A stretch of DNA of 64,000 nt from Kordiimonadales bacterium IMCC3096 (GTDB lineage Bacteria > Pseudomonadota > Alphaproteobacteria > Minwuiales > Minwuiaceae). Each line of letters starts with the position of its first letter. Within the stretch, counting starts at the first letter, position 1. Below are positions 12,683 to 20,744 of this stretch, one piece after another. The notes under the pieces were generated by a model that was given only the letters and a program-made list of their open reading frames with translations, did no database searches and was not told the origin of the DNA. The translations under genes were made by a program, and so were the position numbers. The stretch is from the NCBI GenBank assembly GCA_016865035.1, contig CP018227.1, forward strand, positions 2,066,001-2,130,000, in the 5' to 3' direction.

Positions 12683-14302
12683 ATGGCGACGGACAAGTCC
12701 GAATGGGTAGTCGGCAAGACACTGGCACGTCAGGCGCAGGAGCGCCCTGACGCACGTTTCATCCAGTTCGAGGACAATGAACCCTACACCTATGCGCAGG
12801 CACACCGGACCGCCAACAGCTATGGCAATGCCTATGCGCAGATCGGTGTCGGGTTCGGCGACCATGTCGTGCTGATGCTGCACAACCGGCTGGAGTATCT
12901 CTGGTCCTGGATCGGGTTGAGCCGTATCGGCGCCGTCGCCGTCGCGGTGAATACGGCCTACAAGGGCCGGTTCCTGACCCATGTTCTGACCAACTGTCGC
13001 GCGGGTATCGCGGTGGTGGAGCCGGAGTTCCTGCCCTGGCTGGCGGAGATCGAGGATACGGTACCGGATCTGAAGACCGTCTATGTGCCCAGCGACGGTG
13101 CCGACGTGCCGTGGCCGGAGTTCAGCCGGATCGATGTGCGGTCACTGGATGAACTGCTGAACGGCCCCGAGGATGACATCGATGTCGAGGTCACCTACAG
13201 CGACATCGGCATGATCATGTTCACGTCAGGCACCACGGGTCCGTCGAAGGGGGTGCTGATGCCCAACGGGCATCTGTACCTGATCGGTCTGTCGATGAAG
13301 GAATCCATGCAACTCGGGCCGGATGACCGGTACTACATCTGCATGCCGCTGTTTCATGCGCAGGGCATCCTGATGCAGACCTACGGAACCATGCAGGCCG
13401 GTGGCAGCGCCGTGCTGATGCGGTCATTCAGTGCGCGCACCTGGATCGATGATGTGCGCAAGTACAAGGCGACGGCGACGAACCTGCTGGGCGCCATGAA
13501 CGACTTTGTCCTCAGTCAGCCGCCGCGCGCCGATGATGCGGACAATGACCTGCGCATCATGTGCGCCCTGCCGGTCACCACGGATACCATGAACAACCTG
13601 TCGAAACGGTTCGGCGTGAACAAGTTCACCGAACTGTTCGGCATGACGGAATGCAACCTGCCGGTCTGGCGGCCCTTCGATGCGCCCAACGAGGCCGGCT
13701 GTTCGGGCAAGGTCTGGGACGAGTATTTCGAGGTCATCGTGGCCCACCCGGATACCGACGAGGAAATGCCGGTCGGGGAGGTGGGCGAGATCCTGGTCCG
13801 CCCGAAGGAGCCGTTCTGCTTCATGCAGGGGTATAACGGCATGCCTGACAGGACGGTCGAGACCTGGCGGAACTTCTGGTTCCACACGGGTGATGCCGGT
13901 CGCTTCGATGAACGTGGCTATCTCTGGTACATCGACCGCATCAAGGACACGATCCGCCGCCGGGGCGAGAACATCTCGTCCTACGAGGTGGAGGCCGTGC
14001 TGCTGGAGCATGAAGCCGTGGCCGAAGTGGCTGCCGTTGCCGTGAAGGCGGAACTGGGTGGCGAGGACGAGGTGCTGGCCTGCATCGTGCTGAACCCTGA
14101 CGTGCCCGCGCCGGAGCCGACGGAGCTGCTGGATTTCTGTACCCCGCGCATGCCCTATTTCGCGGTGCCGCGCTTCATCGAGTTCATCGACGAGATCCCG
14201 AAGACGCCCTCATCGAAGATCCAGAAGAACAAGCTGCGTGATCGCGGCCTGAGCGAGCGCACCTGGGACCGCGAGAAGGTCGGCTACAAGGTCAGCCGGT
14301 AG
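12683..14302 (+). CDS. AMP-forming acyl-CoA synthetase (CaiC-like)
   Basis: A 539-residue ANL-superfamily enzyme. The P-loop MFTSGTTGPSKGV is at about residues 178-190, A5 ELFGMTECN near 318, A7 WFHTGDAGRFDERGYLWYIDR near 398, and the hinge and A8 RIKDTIRRRGENISSYEVE. The catalytic lysine motif PKTPSSKIQKNKLR is near the C-terminus. It would adenylate a carboxylic acid and transfer it to CoA. The overall form resembles carnitine/crotonobetaine-CoA ligases and related ATP-dependent acyl-CoA ligases, but substrate cannot be assigned. ATG 12683 has a strong GGGGAGGAT site; the frame is open from TTG 12662 but that lacks a good ribosome binding site. Confidence 0.85.
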   Translation: MATDKSEWVVGKTLARQAQERPDARFIQFEDNEPYTYAQAHRTANSYGNAYAQIGVGFGDHVVLMLHNRLEYLWSWIGLSRIGAVAVAVNTAYKGRFLTHVLTNCRAGIAVVEPEFLPWLAEIEDTVPDLKTVYVPSDGADVPWPEFSRIDVRSLDELLNGPEDDIDVEVTYSDIGMIMFTSGTTGPSKGVLMPNGHLYLIGLSMKESMQLGPDDRYYICMPLFHAQGILMQTYGTMQAGGSAVLMRSFSARTWIDDVRKYKATATNLLGAMNDFVLSQPPRADDADNDLRIMCALPVTTDTMNNLSKRFGVNKFTELFGMTECNLPVWRPFDAPNEAGCSGKVWDEYFEVIVAHPDTDEEMPVGEVGEILVRPKEPFCFMQGYNGMPDRTVETWRNFWFHTGDAGRFDERGYLWYIDRIKDTIRRRGENISSYEVEAVLLEHEAVAEVAAVAVKAELGGEDEVLACIVLNPDVPAPEPTELLDFCTPRMPYFAVPRFIEFIDEIPKTPSSKIQKNKLRDRGLSERTWDREKVGYKVSR

Positions 14303-14317
14303 CCGCCTTGCACGCCC

Positions 14318-14353
14318 CTCCTCCCCCCTTGCGGGGGAAGGCAGAGGGCAGGC
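14318..14353. repeat. G/C-rich palindromic repeat, partial copy
   Basis: A CCCCC-ttgc-GGGGG hairpin is followed by GAGGGCAGGC. The last ten bases match the right arm of the larger palindromes at 49704-49775 and 60783-60863, so this looks like a short member of the same intergenic repeat family. It lies between the convergent ligase and flavin oxidoreductase genes and could also stop transcription. Confidence 0.5.
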
Positions 14354-14408
14354 CCAGGTTGGACGTGACTGGACGTGGTGCGTGCCCGCTCAGCCAGCGG
14401 GTCCGAGT

Positions 14409-15638
14409 TCAGCGCCCGACAAGTGCGCTTGCCGTGGCTTCCTCGTTGGCGACATAGGCCTTCATCGCCTCCTCGCCGGTCATCGCGGTGTTCGGGTCCT
14501 GGCCATCGCCGTGGCTGATCAGGGCCAGTGCGAACCAGCCCATGCCGGCCTTGGCGGGGCGGATCTGCTTCTCCCATGCGCCGCAGGATTCGGCACCGGC
14601 AAGCAGCTTGTTGGGGGCATCTGTCTCGACGCACATCGGACGGCCCAGCCCGATCATGTCCAGTGCGCCGCTGGCCAGCGCCTCCTCCATGCCCTTGCGG
14701 CTGCGGAAACCGCCCGTCACCATCAGGGGCAGACTGGTGACCTTCCGCATCTCCTCCGCATAGGTCAGGAAATAGGCTTCCCGCCGTACCGTGCTGTCGG
14801 CAACTGCCGTGCCCTCGGTATTCTTCGATCCCATCATGCTCGGTTCTTCGTAGTTGCCGCCCGAGATCTCCAGGTGGTCGATGCCTGCTTCCTCCAGCCA
14901 CTGCACGACCTTCAGGCAGTCCTCGCTGCTGAAGCCACCGTTCTGGAAATCGGAGGAGTTCAGCTTGACCGAGATCGGGAACATGGGGCCGCAGGCCTGG
15001 CGGATCGAGCGCACCACCGACAGCAGCAGGCGCGCCCGGTTCTCAAGGCTGCCGCCCCATTCATCGTCGCGCTTGTTGACCAGCGGCGTCAGGAACTGAC
15101 TGAGCAGGTAGCCGTGGGCGGCATGGACCTGCACCCCGGTGAAACCGGTGTCCTGCGCGACCTTTGCCGTATGGGTGAAACGCTCGATCACCTCGCTGAC
15201 TTCGGCAGCGGTCATGGCGCGCGGATGGGCGAAGGCCGATTCGGGCAACGCCAGCGGCACGGCGGACGGGGCGACAGGCGCCTCGCACACCCGGCGCGGG
15301 GTCTGTCGGCCCGGGTGATTGATCTGCATCCACAGGTGCGTCCGGTTGGCGGTGCCTGCCGCCGCATAGGCGCGCAGTCCGGCCAGCGCCGTCTCGTCCT
15401 GGGGGCCATCGATCACGACATTGCCCGGACGTTCCAGATAGCGCCGGTCAACCTGCACATTGCCGGTGACAACGACACCGGCCCCGCCCTTGGCCCAGCG
15501 GCCATACAGGCTGGCGTGGCGCGCTGTGGCCCGGTTCATCCCGTCAGCCAGCCCCTCCGTCAGCGGCGCCTTGCCGAAGCGGTTCTTGACGATGGCACCA
15601 CAGGGCAGGGTGAGGGGGCTGGCGAGTGTGACGGACAT
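14409..15638 (-). CDS. NADH:flavin oxidoreductase, Old Yellow Enzyme family
   Basis: A 409-residue FMN-binding TIM barrel. Family motifs are NRFGKAPLTEG near residue 19, VVTGNVQVDRRYLE, MQINHPGRQTPR, and the substrate-binding HAAHGYLLSQFL near 173. SVKLNSSDF follows, then the phosphate-binding end (VTGGFRSRKGMEEAL, DMIGLGRPMC). It would use NAD(P)H to reduce activated alkenes or related electrophiles. The spacing of the two His in HAAH fits the class. It lies 119 bases downstream of the tautomerase gene on the same strand and probably under the divergent TetR regulator. Confidence 0.87.
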   Translation of the reverse strand: MSVTLASPLTLPCGAIVKNRFGKAPLTEGLADGMNRATARHASLYGRWAKGGAGVVVTGNVQVDRRYLERPGNVVIDGPQDETALAGLRAYAAAGTANRTHLWMQINHPGRQTPRRVCEAPVAPSAVPLALPESAFAHPRAMTAAEVSEVIERFTHTAKVAQDTGFTGVQVHAAHGYLLSQFLTPLVNKRDDEWGGSLENRARLLLSVVRSIRQACGPMFPISVKLNSSDFQNGGFSSEDCLKVVQWLEEAGIDHLEISGGNYEEPSMMGSKNTEGTAVADSTVRREAYFLTYAEEMRKVTSLPLMVTGGFRSRKGMEEALASGALDMIGLGRPMCVETDAPNKLLAGAESCGAWEKQIRPAKAGMGWFALALISHGDGQDPNTAMTGEEAMKAYVANEEATASALVGR

Positions 15639-15757
15639 GACGGGCGACCTTCGAATGTTTCAGACGTTTCCTCTGCCATACAGCCCCGCCCGTCGGGAAC
15701 GGTCAATTGCGTTCCCGTCAGGGCAGGGTCGCCTGAAACCGGAAGTGCCGGGTCGGC

Positions 15758-16183
15758 CTATTGTCCGGTGGGCGGACTGGGCCGGTTCTCGCGGCGCCAG
15801 CGCTTCTCGTCTTCCGAGTCCGGCAGGGGCGGGCGATAGCTCTGGATCGACCACAGGTCGAAGGCCGTCTCGTCGATATGAAACTCCCAGTCCAGACCGC
15901 GGTCCCTGATGAAGGGGGCCAGTGCCTCGTCACACTGGCCGATCCACCAGGTGCGCATCTCCGGGGTTGGCAGGGTTCTGGCGATATGGTCGATCCAAAT
16001 GCGCACGAAATTGCCGTTCGGTTCGCCACCGACATAGAAGCTGTCCGCGGCCACCTCCTGAAACACGACGCCGACATAGAACTTCGGCAGATTGCGGTAC
16101 AGCGCCGTGATCCGCTGTGAAAGCTGCTGCTTGTCGTCAGCGGAAAAGGCGTCGGCGGGGTGATAGACTTTCCAGAGGGGCAT
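15758..16183 (-). CDS. Tautomerase-like protein (putative oxalocrotonate tautomerase family)
   Basis: A 141-residue protein that keeps Pro directly after the initiator Met (MPLWKVYHPADAFSADD), the catalytic amino-terminal proline of the tautomerase superfamily. The length and the segments FYVGVVFQEV and GEPNGNFVRIWIDHIART match the fused tautomerase family related to cis-3-chloroacrylic acid dehalogenase. Substrate is unknown. It is the first gene on the minus strand facing the TetR gene and precedes the flavin oxidoreductase, suggesting a small detoxification or degradation operon. Confidence 0.75.
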   Translation of the reverse strand: MPLWKVYHPADAFSADDKQQLSQRITALYRNLPKFYVGVVFQEVAADSFYVGGEPNGNFVRIWIDHIARTLPTPEMRTWWIGQCDEALAPFIRDRGLDWEFHIDETAFDLWSIQSYRPPLPDSEDEKRWRRENRPSPPTGQ

Positions 16184-16204
16184 CGGTGCACTCCATGTCC
16201 GGGC

Positions 16205-16233
16205 TTGATAATAATGATGATCGTCATTATTAA
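16205..16233 (+). promoter_or_regulatory. TetR promoter with overlapping palindromic operator
   Basis: TTGATA (16205-16210) and TATTAA (16228-16233) are spaced 17 bases apart, a good sigma-70-type promoter for the TetR gene. Between them and overlapping both, AATAATGA-tgatcg-TCATTATT (16210-16231) is a 22-base near-perfect palindrome. On the other strand TTGACA (plus-strand 16254-16259) could be the -35 of a divergent promoter for the tautomerase operon, whose -10 region would lie near the palindrome. A TetR dimer bound here could repress both directions. Binding itself is inference. Confidence 0.65.
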
Positions 16234-16273
16234 ATTGAGTGCCGGAACACGATTGTCAAGTTGGGTGAACGAA

Positions 16274-16864
16274 ATGCGGATCAGCAGGGAACAGGCGCAA
16301 CGGAACCGGGCGCGGGTACTCGAGACGGCGTCGACACAGTTCCGGGTGCGCGGCTTTGACGGTATCGGTGTCGGTGATCTGATGAAGGCTGCCGGCTTCA
16401 CCCATGGCGGCTTCTACAATCACTTCCCCTCCAAGGACGCGCTGGCGGCGGAGGCGCTCGACCACGCCTGGCAGGAGATGGCGGCCCAGCGCGCCCGGGC
16501 GCGCAATCTGGAGCAACTGCTCTCTGGCTATCTCTCCCGGGCGGCGCGGGATGCGCCTGGCCTGAACTGCCCTGCCGCGGCACTTGGTGGTGATGTCGGC
16601 CGTCAGTCGGACGCTGTGCGGGCCACCTTCGCCGAGGGGCTGGAGGAAATGATCCGATCCGTTGCCGCACTCCTGCCGCAGCCGGATTCCGCGATCACGC
16701 GGACCCGCGCTGTCGATCTGGTCAACCGGATGGTCGGCGCGCTGATGCTGTCCCGCGCCGTGCCAGACGACAGTCCGATGGCAGAGGAGATACTGCAGGC
16801 CGCATTGCAGTCGGCGCTGTCAGACGCGCGGACATGGGACGCTGCGTCGGAACGGGACCTCTAG
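16274..16864 (+). CDS. TetR/AcrR family transcriptional regulator
   Basis: A 196-residue regulator. The N-terminal helix-turn-helix is clear (RVRGFDGIGVGDLMKAAG, then THGGFYNHFPSKDAL at residues 43-57). The C-terminal ligand domain has GLNCPAAALGGDV with a single cysteine at about residue 99, the only Cys in the protein. A similarly placed Cys-Pro motif occurs in relatives such as NemR, which sense electrophiles through cysteine. ATG 16274 gives the normal MRISREQAQRNRARVLETA start. It is divergent from the tautomerase and Old Yellow Enzyme genes, and the palindrome between them is the likely operator. Confidence 0.88.
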   Translation: MRISREQAQRNRARVLETASTQFRVRGFDGIGVGDLMKAAGFTHGGFYNHFPSKDALAAEALDHAWQEMAAQRARARNLEQLLSGYLSRAARDAPGLNCPAAALGGDVGRQSDAVRATFAEGLEEMIRSVAALLPQPDSAITRTRAVDLVNRMVGALMLSRAVPDDSPMAEEILQAALQSALSDARTWDAASERDL

Positions 16865-16914
16865 AAGGCCCGGCCCCGGCTCAGAACCCATCATCCGGTG
16901 GCCCGGACCGAACG

Positions 16915-17670
16915 TCAGATTGCCAGGTACTCGTGCCGCAGATCGGCATTGTCGAGCACTTCACGGGCGGACCCGCGGAACACGATCTGCCCCATGTCGA
17001 GGATCAGGGCGCGGTCGGCCAGCTCCAGCGCGGCAACGGCATTCTGCTCCACGATGATGGTGGTGATGCCGAGCTCCTTGATCTCCGCCACGATCTTCTC
17101 GATCTCCTGCACGATCACGGGGGCCAGCCCTTCGTAGGGTTCATCCAGCAGCAGCAGTTTCAGATCCCGCGCCAGCGCCCGCGCCACGGCCAGCATCTGC
17201 TGCTCGCCGCCGGACATGGTGACGGCCTCCTGCCTGCGCCGCTCTGCCAGGCGGGGAAAGTGGTCGTAGATGCGCTCGATCGACCAGCCGAGCGGCTTCT
17301 CGATCTGTGCCAGCTTCAGGTTCTCTTCCACGGTCAGGCCCTGGATGATCCGCCGGTCCTCCGGCACCAGACCGACGCCCAGCTGGGCCGCCTGCCAGTC
17401 TGCCATGGTGTGCAGCGGCTGACCCTCCAGCCAGATCTCACCCTCATGCAGTTGCGGATCGTCCATGCGCGCGATGGTACGCAGCGTCGACGTCTTGCCG
17501 GCGCCGTTCCGGCCCAGCAATGCCAGGATCTCGCCCTGCTTCACATCGAAGCTGACGTCCTGAACGATATAGCTCTCGCCGTAATAGCTCTGCAGCCCCT
17601 GGCAGGAGAAATAGGCGTCCCCGGACTGCACCGGAGCCGTTCCGGCCTGTTTCGCCGTTGCGACATTCAT
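16915..17670 (-). CDS. livF: Branched-chain amino-acid-type ABC transporter ATPase LivF
   Basis: A 251-residue ABC ATPase, last gene of the liv operon. Walker A GRNGAGKTST is near residue 53, the signature MSGGEQQMLAVARALA near 153, Walker B LLLLDEPYEGLAPV near 173, and IIVEQNAVAALELADRA contains the switch region. LivF pairs with LivG to drive import through LivHM. The EPYEGLAP wording is typical of LivF. Its start would overlap the end of livG by four bases if the livG frame were intact (see livG). Confidence 0.93.
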   Translation of the reverse strand: MNVATAKQAGTAPVQSGDAYFSCQGLQSYYGESYIVQDVSFDVKQGEILALLGRNGAGKTSTLRTIARMDDPQLHEGEIWLEGQPLHTMADWQAAQLGVGLVPEDRRIIQGLTVEENLKLAQIEKPLGWSIERIYDHFPRLAERRRQEAVTMSGGEQQMLAVARALARDLKLLLLDEPYEGLAPVIVQEIEKIVAEIKELGITTIIVEQNAVAALELADRALILDMGQIVFRGSAREVLDNADLRHEYLAI

Positions 17671-18418
17671 GCGTGCGCCCCCCCAGATAGGCTTCCTGCA
17701 CCTTTGGATTGCCCTTGATGTCCTCCGGCTTGCCGCCGGCGATCACGGTGCCCTGGGCCAGAACGCTGATGTGATCGGCCAGGCTGAACACGACGTGCAT
17801 GTCATGTTCGATCACGATCTTGGTGATGTGCGTACCGACACGCTGCAGCAGGTCGACCGTATTGTTGGTGTCGGCCCGCGACATGCCCGCGGTCGGTTCA
17901 TCCAGCAGCAGCAGCTTCGGGTCCTGGACCAGGCACATCGCCATTTCCAGCCGCCGCTTGTCACCGCGTGACAGGCTGGAGGCGATGATGTCCCGCTTCT
18001 CCTGCAGGCCAACTTCCTCCAGCACCTTCTCCGCCATGTCCCGTACCTCACCGCGCGTACCGACGGTCTTCCAGGCATTGATGCGGAAAGACCCGTCGAC
18101 CTTGGCGAAGGCGGGGATCATCACGTTCTCCAGAATGCTGAGATCCGTGAAGATCTCGGGCGTCTGGAACACGCGGGCCACCCCGGTCTGGTTGATCTCA
18201 TGCGGCTTGATCCCCAGCAGCGACCGGCCATTGAAAATGACGCTGCCGGTGTCCGGAATCAGCCTGCCGACGAAGCAGTTCAACAGGGTCGACTTGCCCG
18301 CGCCGTTGGGACCGATGATGGCATGTACCGTGCCTTCCTCGACCGAGAGGTTCACCGCATTCAGTGCCTTCAGGCCACCGAAGGCCTTGTTCACGTCTTT
18401 GACTTCGAGAATTGCCAT
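17444..18418 (-). CDS. livG: ABC transporter ATPase LivG, C-terminus out of frame
   Basis: The N-terminal 250 residues form a normal LivG: Walker A GPNGAGKST near residue 35, GVARVFQTPEIF, the signature SLSRGDKRRLEMAMCL near 155, Walker B LLLLDEPTAGMS and VIEHDMHVVFSLAD. LivG usually ends YLGGAHA or similar. Here the frame reads EAYLGGRTHECRNG and continues about 75 residues through livF to a stop at 17444. The seven-G run (plus-strand C at 17678-17684) explains this: with eight G the protein ends EAYLGGAHA, with TGA overlapping the livF ATG. So either one base is missing or livG is naturally mis-ended. The start at 18418 is MAILEVKDVNKAFGG. Confidence 0.85.
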   Translation of the reverse strand: MAILEVKDVNKAFGGLKALNAVNLSVEEGTVHAIIGPNGAGKSTLLNCFVGRLIPDTGSVIFNGRSLLGIKPHEINQTGVARVFQTPEIFTDLSILENVMIPAFAKVDGSFRINAWKTVGTRGEVRDMAEKVLEEVGLQEKRDIIASSLSRGDKRRLEMAMCLVQDPKLLLLDEPTAGMSRADTNNTVDLLQRVGTHITKIVIEHDMHVVFSLADHISVLAQGTVIAGGKPEDIKGNPKVQEAYLGGRTHECRNGETGRNGSGAVRGRLFLLPGAAELLRRELYRSGRQLRCEAGRDPGIAGPERRRQDVDAAYHRAHGRSATA

Positions 18419-18428
18419 GTCCGTGTTC

Positions 18429-19574
18429 CTACTCGGCAGCCTGTTTCGCGACATTGCGCCCGGCATCGCCCTGACCCCGTCCGCGATACCAGCCATGGAT
18501 CCGCGCCAGCCCCTCCATGAGGCCGCCAGGCAGGAAGATGACGATCGCCATGAAGACGATACCCAGCAGCAGGCTCCAGCCCTCACCCACGAACGGGCCA
18601 ATGACGAACACCAGTGCGTCGTTCAGGAAATCCGGCAGGAAGGAGAAGCTCTCCGCCAGCAGGCTGTCATTGTAGGAGGAGAAGATGTTCTCGAAGTACT
18701 TGATCAGCCCGGCGCCCAGGATCGGACCAACCAGCGTTCCGGCGCCGCCGAGGATGGTCATCAGCACGACCTCGCCCGATGCCGTCCATTGCATCCGCTC
18801 CGCCCCCGCCAGCGGGTCGGTGACCGCCAGCAGCGAACCGGCGAGACCGGCATACATGCCGGAGATGATGAAGGCCGTAAGGGCATAGGGCCGGGTATTG
18901 AAGCCGGTGTAGTTCATGCGCACCTGGTTGGTCTTGATGGCCCGCAGCATCATCCCGAACGGCGAACGCTGGATCCGCAGTGCGATGAAGAAGGCAACGA
19001 TCAGCAGCACGCAGCAGAAATAGAAGCCGGGATAGCCGCTCATCTCCAGCCCGAACAGGTTGGTGGAGGGCAGTCCCTCAGTCTGCTCCACGAACATCCG
19101 GTCGAGAATGCGCGCGTCGTCCTGGCGCAACTGCAGGCCCGTCTCGCCATTCGTGATCGGCGTCAGCACGGAGTAGGCGAGATTGTAGGACATCTGCGCG
19201 AAGGCCAGCGTAAGGATCGAGAAATAGATGCCGGACCGCCGCAGGCTGACGAAGCCGATCAGGGCCGCGAACAGGCCTGAAACCATGACCCCGAAGATCA
19301 CCGCCGGGATGACGTTCATGGTCACCCCCTTGAACATCCAGACGGCCGCATAGGACCCGACGCCCAGGAACGCGGCGTGCCCGAAGGACAGATAGCCCGT
19401 CAGGCCGAACAGGATGTTGAAGCCGATGGCGAAGATGCCATAGATCGCGAACTTCTGGAGCAGGTCGGGATAGTTCGCCCCGACCGGCCAGGCCAGCAAG
19501 GGCATGGCCAGGGCGGCAATGGTGAAGCCCAGGAACAGAAGCTTGTCGTTGCGTGTCAGATCGCCAAACATCAT
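18429..19574 (-). CDS. livM: Branched-chain amino-acid-type ABC permease LivM
   Basis: A 381-residue membrane protein with about ten hydrophobic helices. The family region [31 protein letters not shown] is at about residues 40-70, and the EAA-like loop [23 protein letters not shown] is near 220. The cytoplasmic end [15 protein letters not shown] is typical. The start ATG 19574 shares a base with the livH stop (TGATG), so translation is probably coupled. The open frame extends upstream through livH but that part is a shadow. Confidence 0.9.
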   Translation of the reverse strand: MMFGDLTRNDKLLFLGFTIAALAMPLLAWPVGANYPDLLQKFAIYGIFAIGFNILFGLTGYLSFGHAAFLGVGSYAAVWMFKGVTMNVIPAVIFGVMVSGLFAALIGFVSLRRSGIYFSILTLAFAQMSYNLAYSVLTPITNGETGLQLRQDDARILDRMFVEQTEGLPSTNLFGLEMSGYPGFYFCCVLLIVAFFIALRIQRSPFGMMLRAIKTNQVRMNYTGFNTRPYALTAFIISGMYAGLAGSLLAVTDPLAGAERMQWTASGEVVLMTILGGAGTLVGPILGAGLIKYFENIFSSYNDSLLAESFSFLPDFLNDALVFVIGPFVGEGWSLLLGIVFMAIVIFLPGGLMEGLARIHGWYRGRGQGDAGRNVAKQAAE

Positions 19575-20590
19575 CAGGACTCCATCACACCCTTGCGGCC
19601 CAGCAGGCCACGGGGACGCACCAGCAGAATGACGACCGCGATCAGGTAGATGATGATCTGGTCGATGCCGGGCAGGATCGACTTCACCTCGTTCATGGAT
19701 GCGAACGACTGCAGGATGCCCAGCATGAAACCGGCCAGCACCGCGCCGCCAAGCGACCCCATGCCGCCGACGACCACCACGACGAAGGACAGCACCAGGA
19801 AGTCCATGCCCATGTGATAGTCGGGCGGCAGGATCGGCGTGTACATGACACCCGCCAGACCGGCGATCACGGCAGCCATGCCGAAGACAATGGTGAAACG
19901 GCGCTGGATATTGATGCCCAGCAGGCCGACGGTCTCCCGGTCGGCCATGCCTGCGCGCACCACCATGCCGTAGGTTGTCAGGTTCAGGAACGCAAAGGCC
20001 AGGGCGATCACCACACCGGCGAAGGCGAGATAGATCAGCCGCCACCAAGGATAGACCACCGATTCCCCGAGGCCGACCCAGAGGCCGACATTGGCGCTGC
20101 CCGCGATCACTTCCGGCGCAGGGGTCGGAATCGGGTTTGCGCCGAACTGCGCCTTGATCAGCTCCTGCACGACAATGGCCAGGCCGAAGGTCACCAGGAT
20201 CTGTTCGGCGTGCGGGCGCTTGTAGAAATAGCGGATCAGTCCGCGTTCCATCCCGAGGCCGATCAGCAGCATCAGCGGGATGGCGATGAGTATGGATATG
20301 GGCACGGCGTAGTCGATGATCATTGCGCCGGTATCGCCCCACCAGGCCTCCAGGTACGGGATTTCCTTGTAGGCATCGAAGAACTTGATGCTCTCGTCCT
20401 TCACCTTCTTCGAGATGGTCAGCAGGGCCTGCACCGACACGGCGCAGAACGCCCCCAGCATGAACAGCGCGCCATGGGCGAAGTTCACGACGCCCAGGGT
20501 GCCGAAGATGATGGTCAGGCCCAGGGCAATCAGCGCATAGGCACCGCCCTTGTCGAGACCGTTGAGAAGCTGAAGCAGAATAACGTCCAT
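19574..20590 (-). CDS. livH: Branched-chain amino-acid-type ABC permease LivH
   Basis: A 338-residue permease. It begins [20 protein letters not shown] and has the LivH signature [20 protein letters not shown] at about residues 21-40. Six to eight further helices follow and an EAA-type loop [27 protein letters not shown] near 215. It has an unusually long segment after the second helix ([27 protein letters not shown]), seen in some urea/amide-type relatives. It is followed directly by livM and preceded by a 154-base gap with two hairpins after livK. Confidence 0.9.
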   Translation of the reverse strand: MDVILLQLLNGLDKGGAYALIALGLTIIFGTLGVVNFAHGALFMLGAFCAVSVQALLTISKKVKDESIKFFDAYKEIPYLEAWWGDTGAMIIDYAVPISILIAIPLMLLIGLGMERGLIRYFYKRPHAEQILVTFGLAIVVQELIKAQFGANPIPTPAPEVIAGSANVGLWVGLGESVVYPWWRLIYLAFAGVVIALAFAFLNLTTYGMVVRAGMADRETVGLLGINIQRRFTIVFGMAAVIAGLAGVMYTPILPPDYHMGMDFLVLSFVVVVVGGMGSLGGAVLAGFMLGILQSFASMNEVKSILPGIDQIIIYLIAVVILLVRPRGLLGRKGVMES

Positions 20591-20658
20591 GATCCCACCC
20601 GTCCGGAGTCAGTTCACCGTTCGGACAACCCTAACCAGTCGCAGGTCCGAAACGAAGA

Positions 20659-20734
20659 TGGTCCGGCCATCCCGGGGAGGTGGGGTGACCGGACCAGTCC
20701 GAATTTCCGGGGTCGCCAGCAGCGGCCCCGGAAA
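20659..20734 (-). promoter_or_regulatory. Two hairpins in the livK-livH gap
   Basis: TGGTCCGG (20659-20666) pairs with CCGGACCA (20689-20696), and TTTCCGGGG (20704-20712) pairs with CCCCGGAAA (20726-20734); both stems are perfect. Neither is followed by a T run on the minus strand. Such hairpins after a binding-protein gene commonly protect its mRNA 3' end and lower expression of the permease genes, which would fit here. The same TTCCGGGG/CCCCGGAA stem recurs after priA at 53528-53554. Confidence 0.5.
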
Positions 20735-20744
20735 CTTCCGTGGT

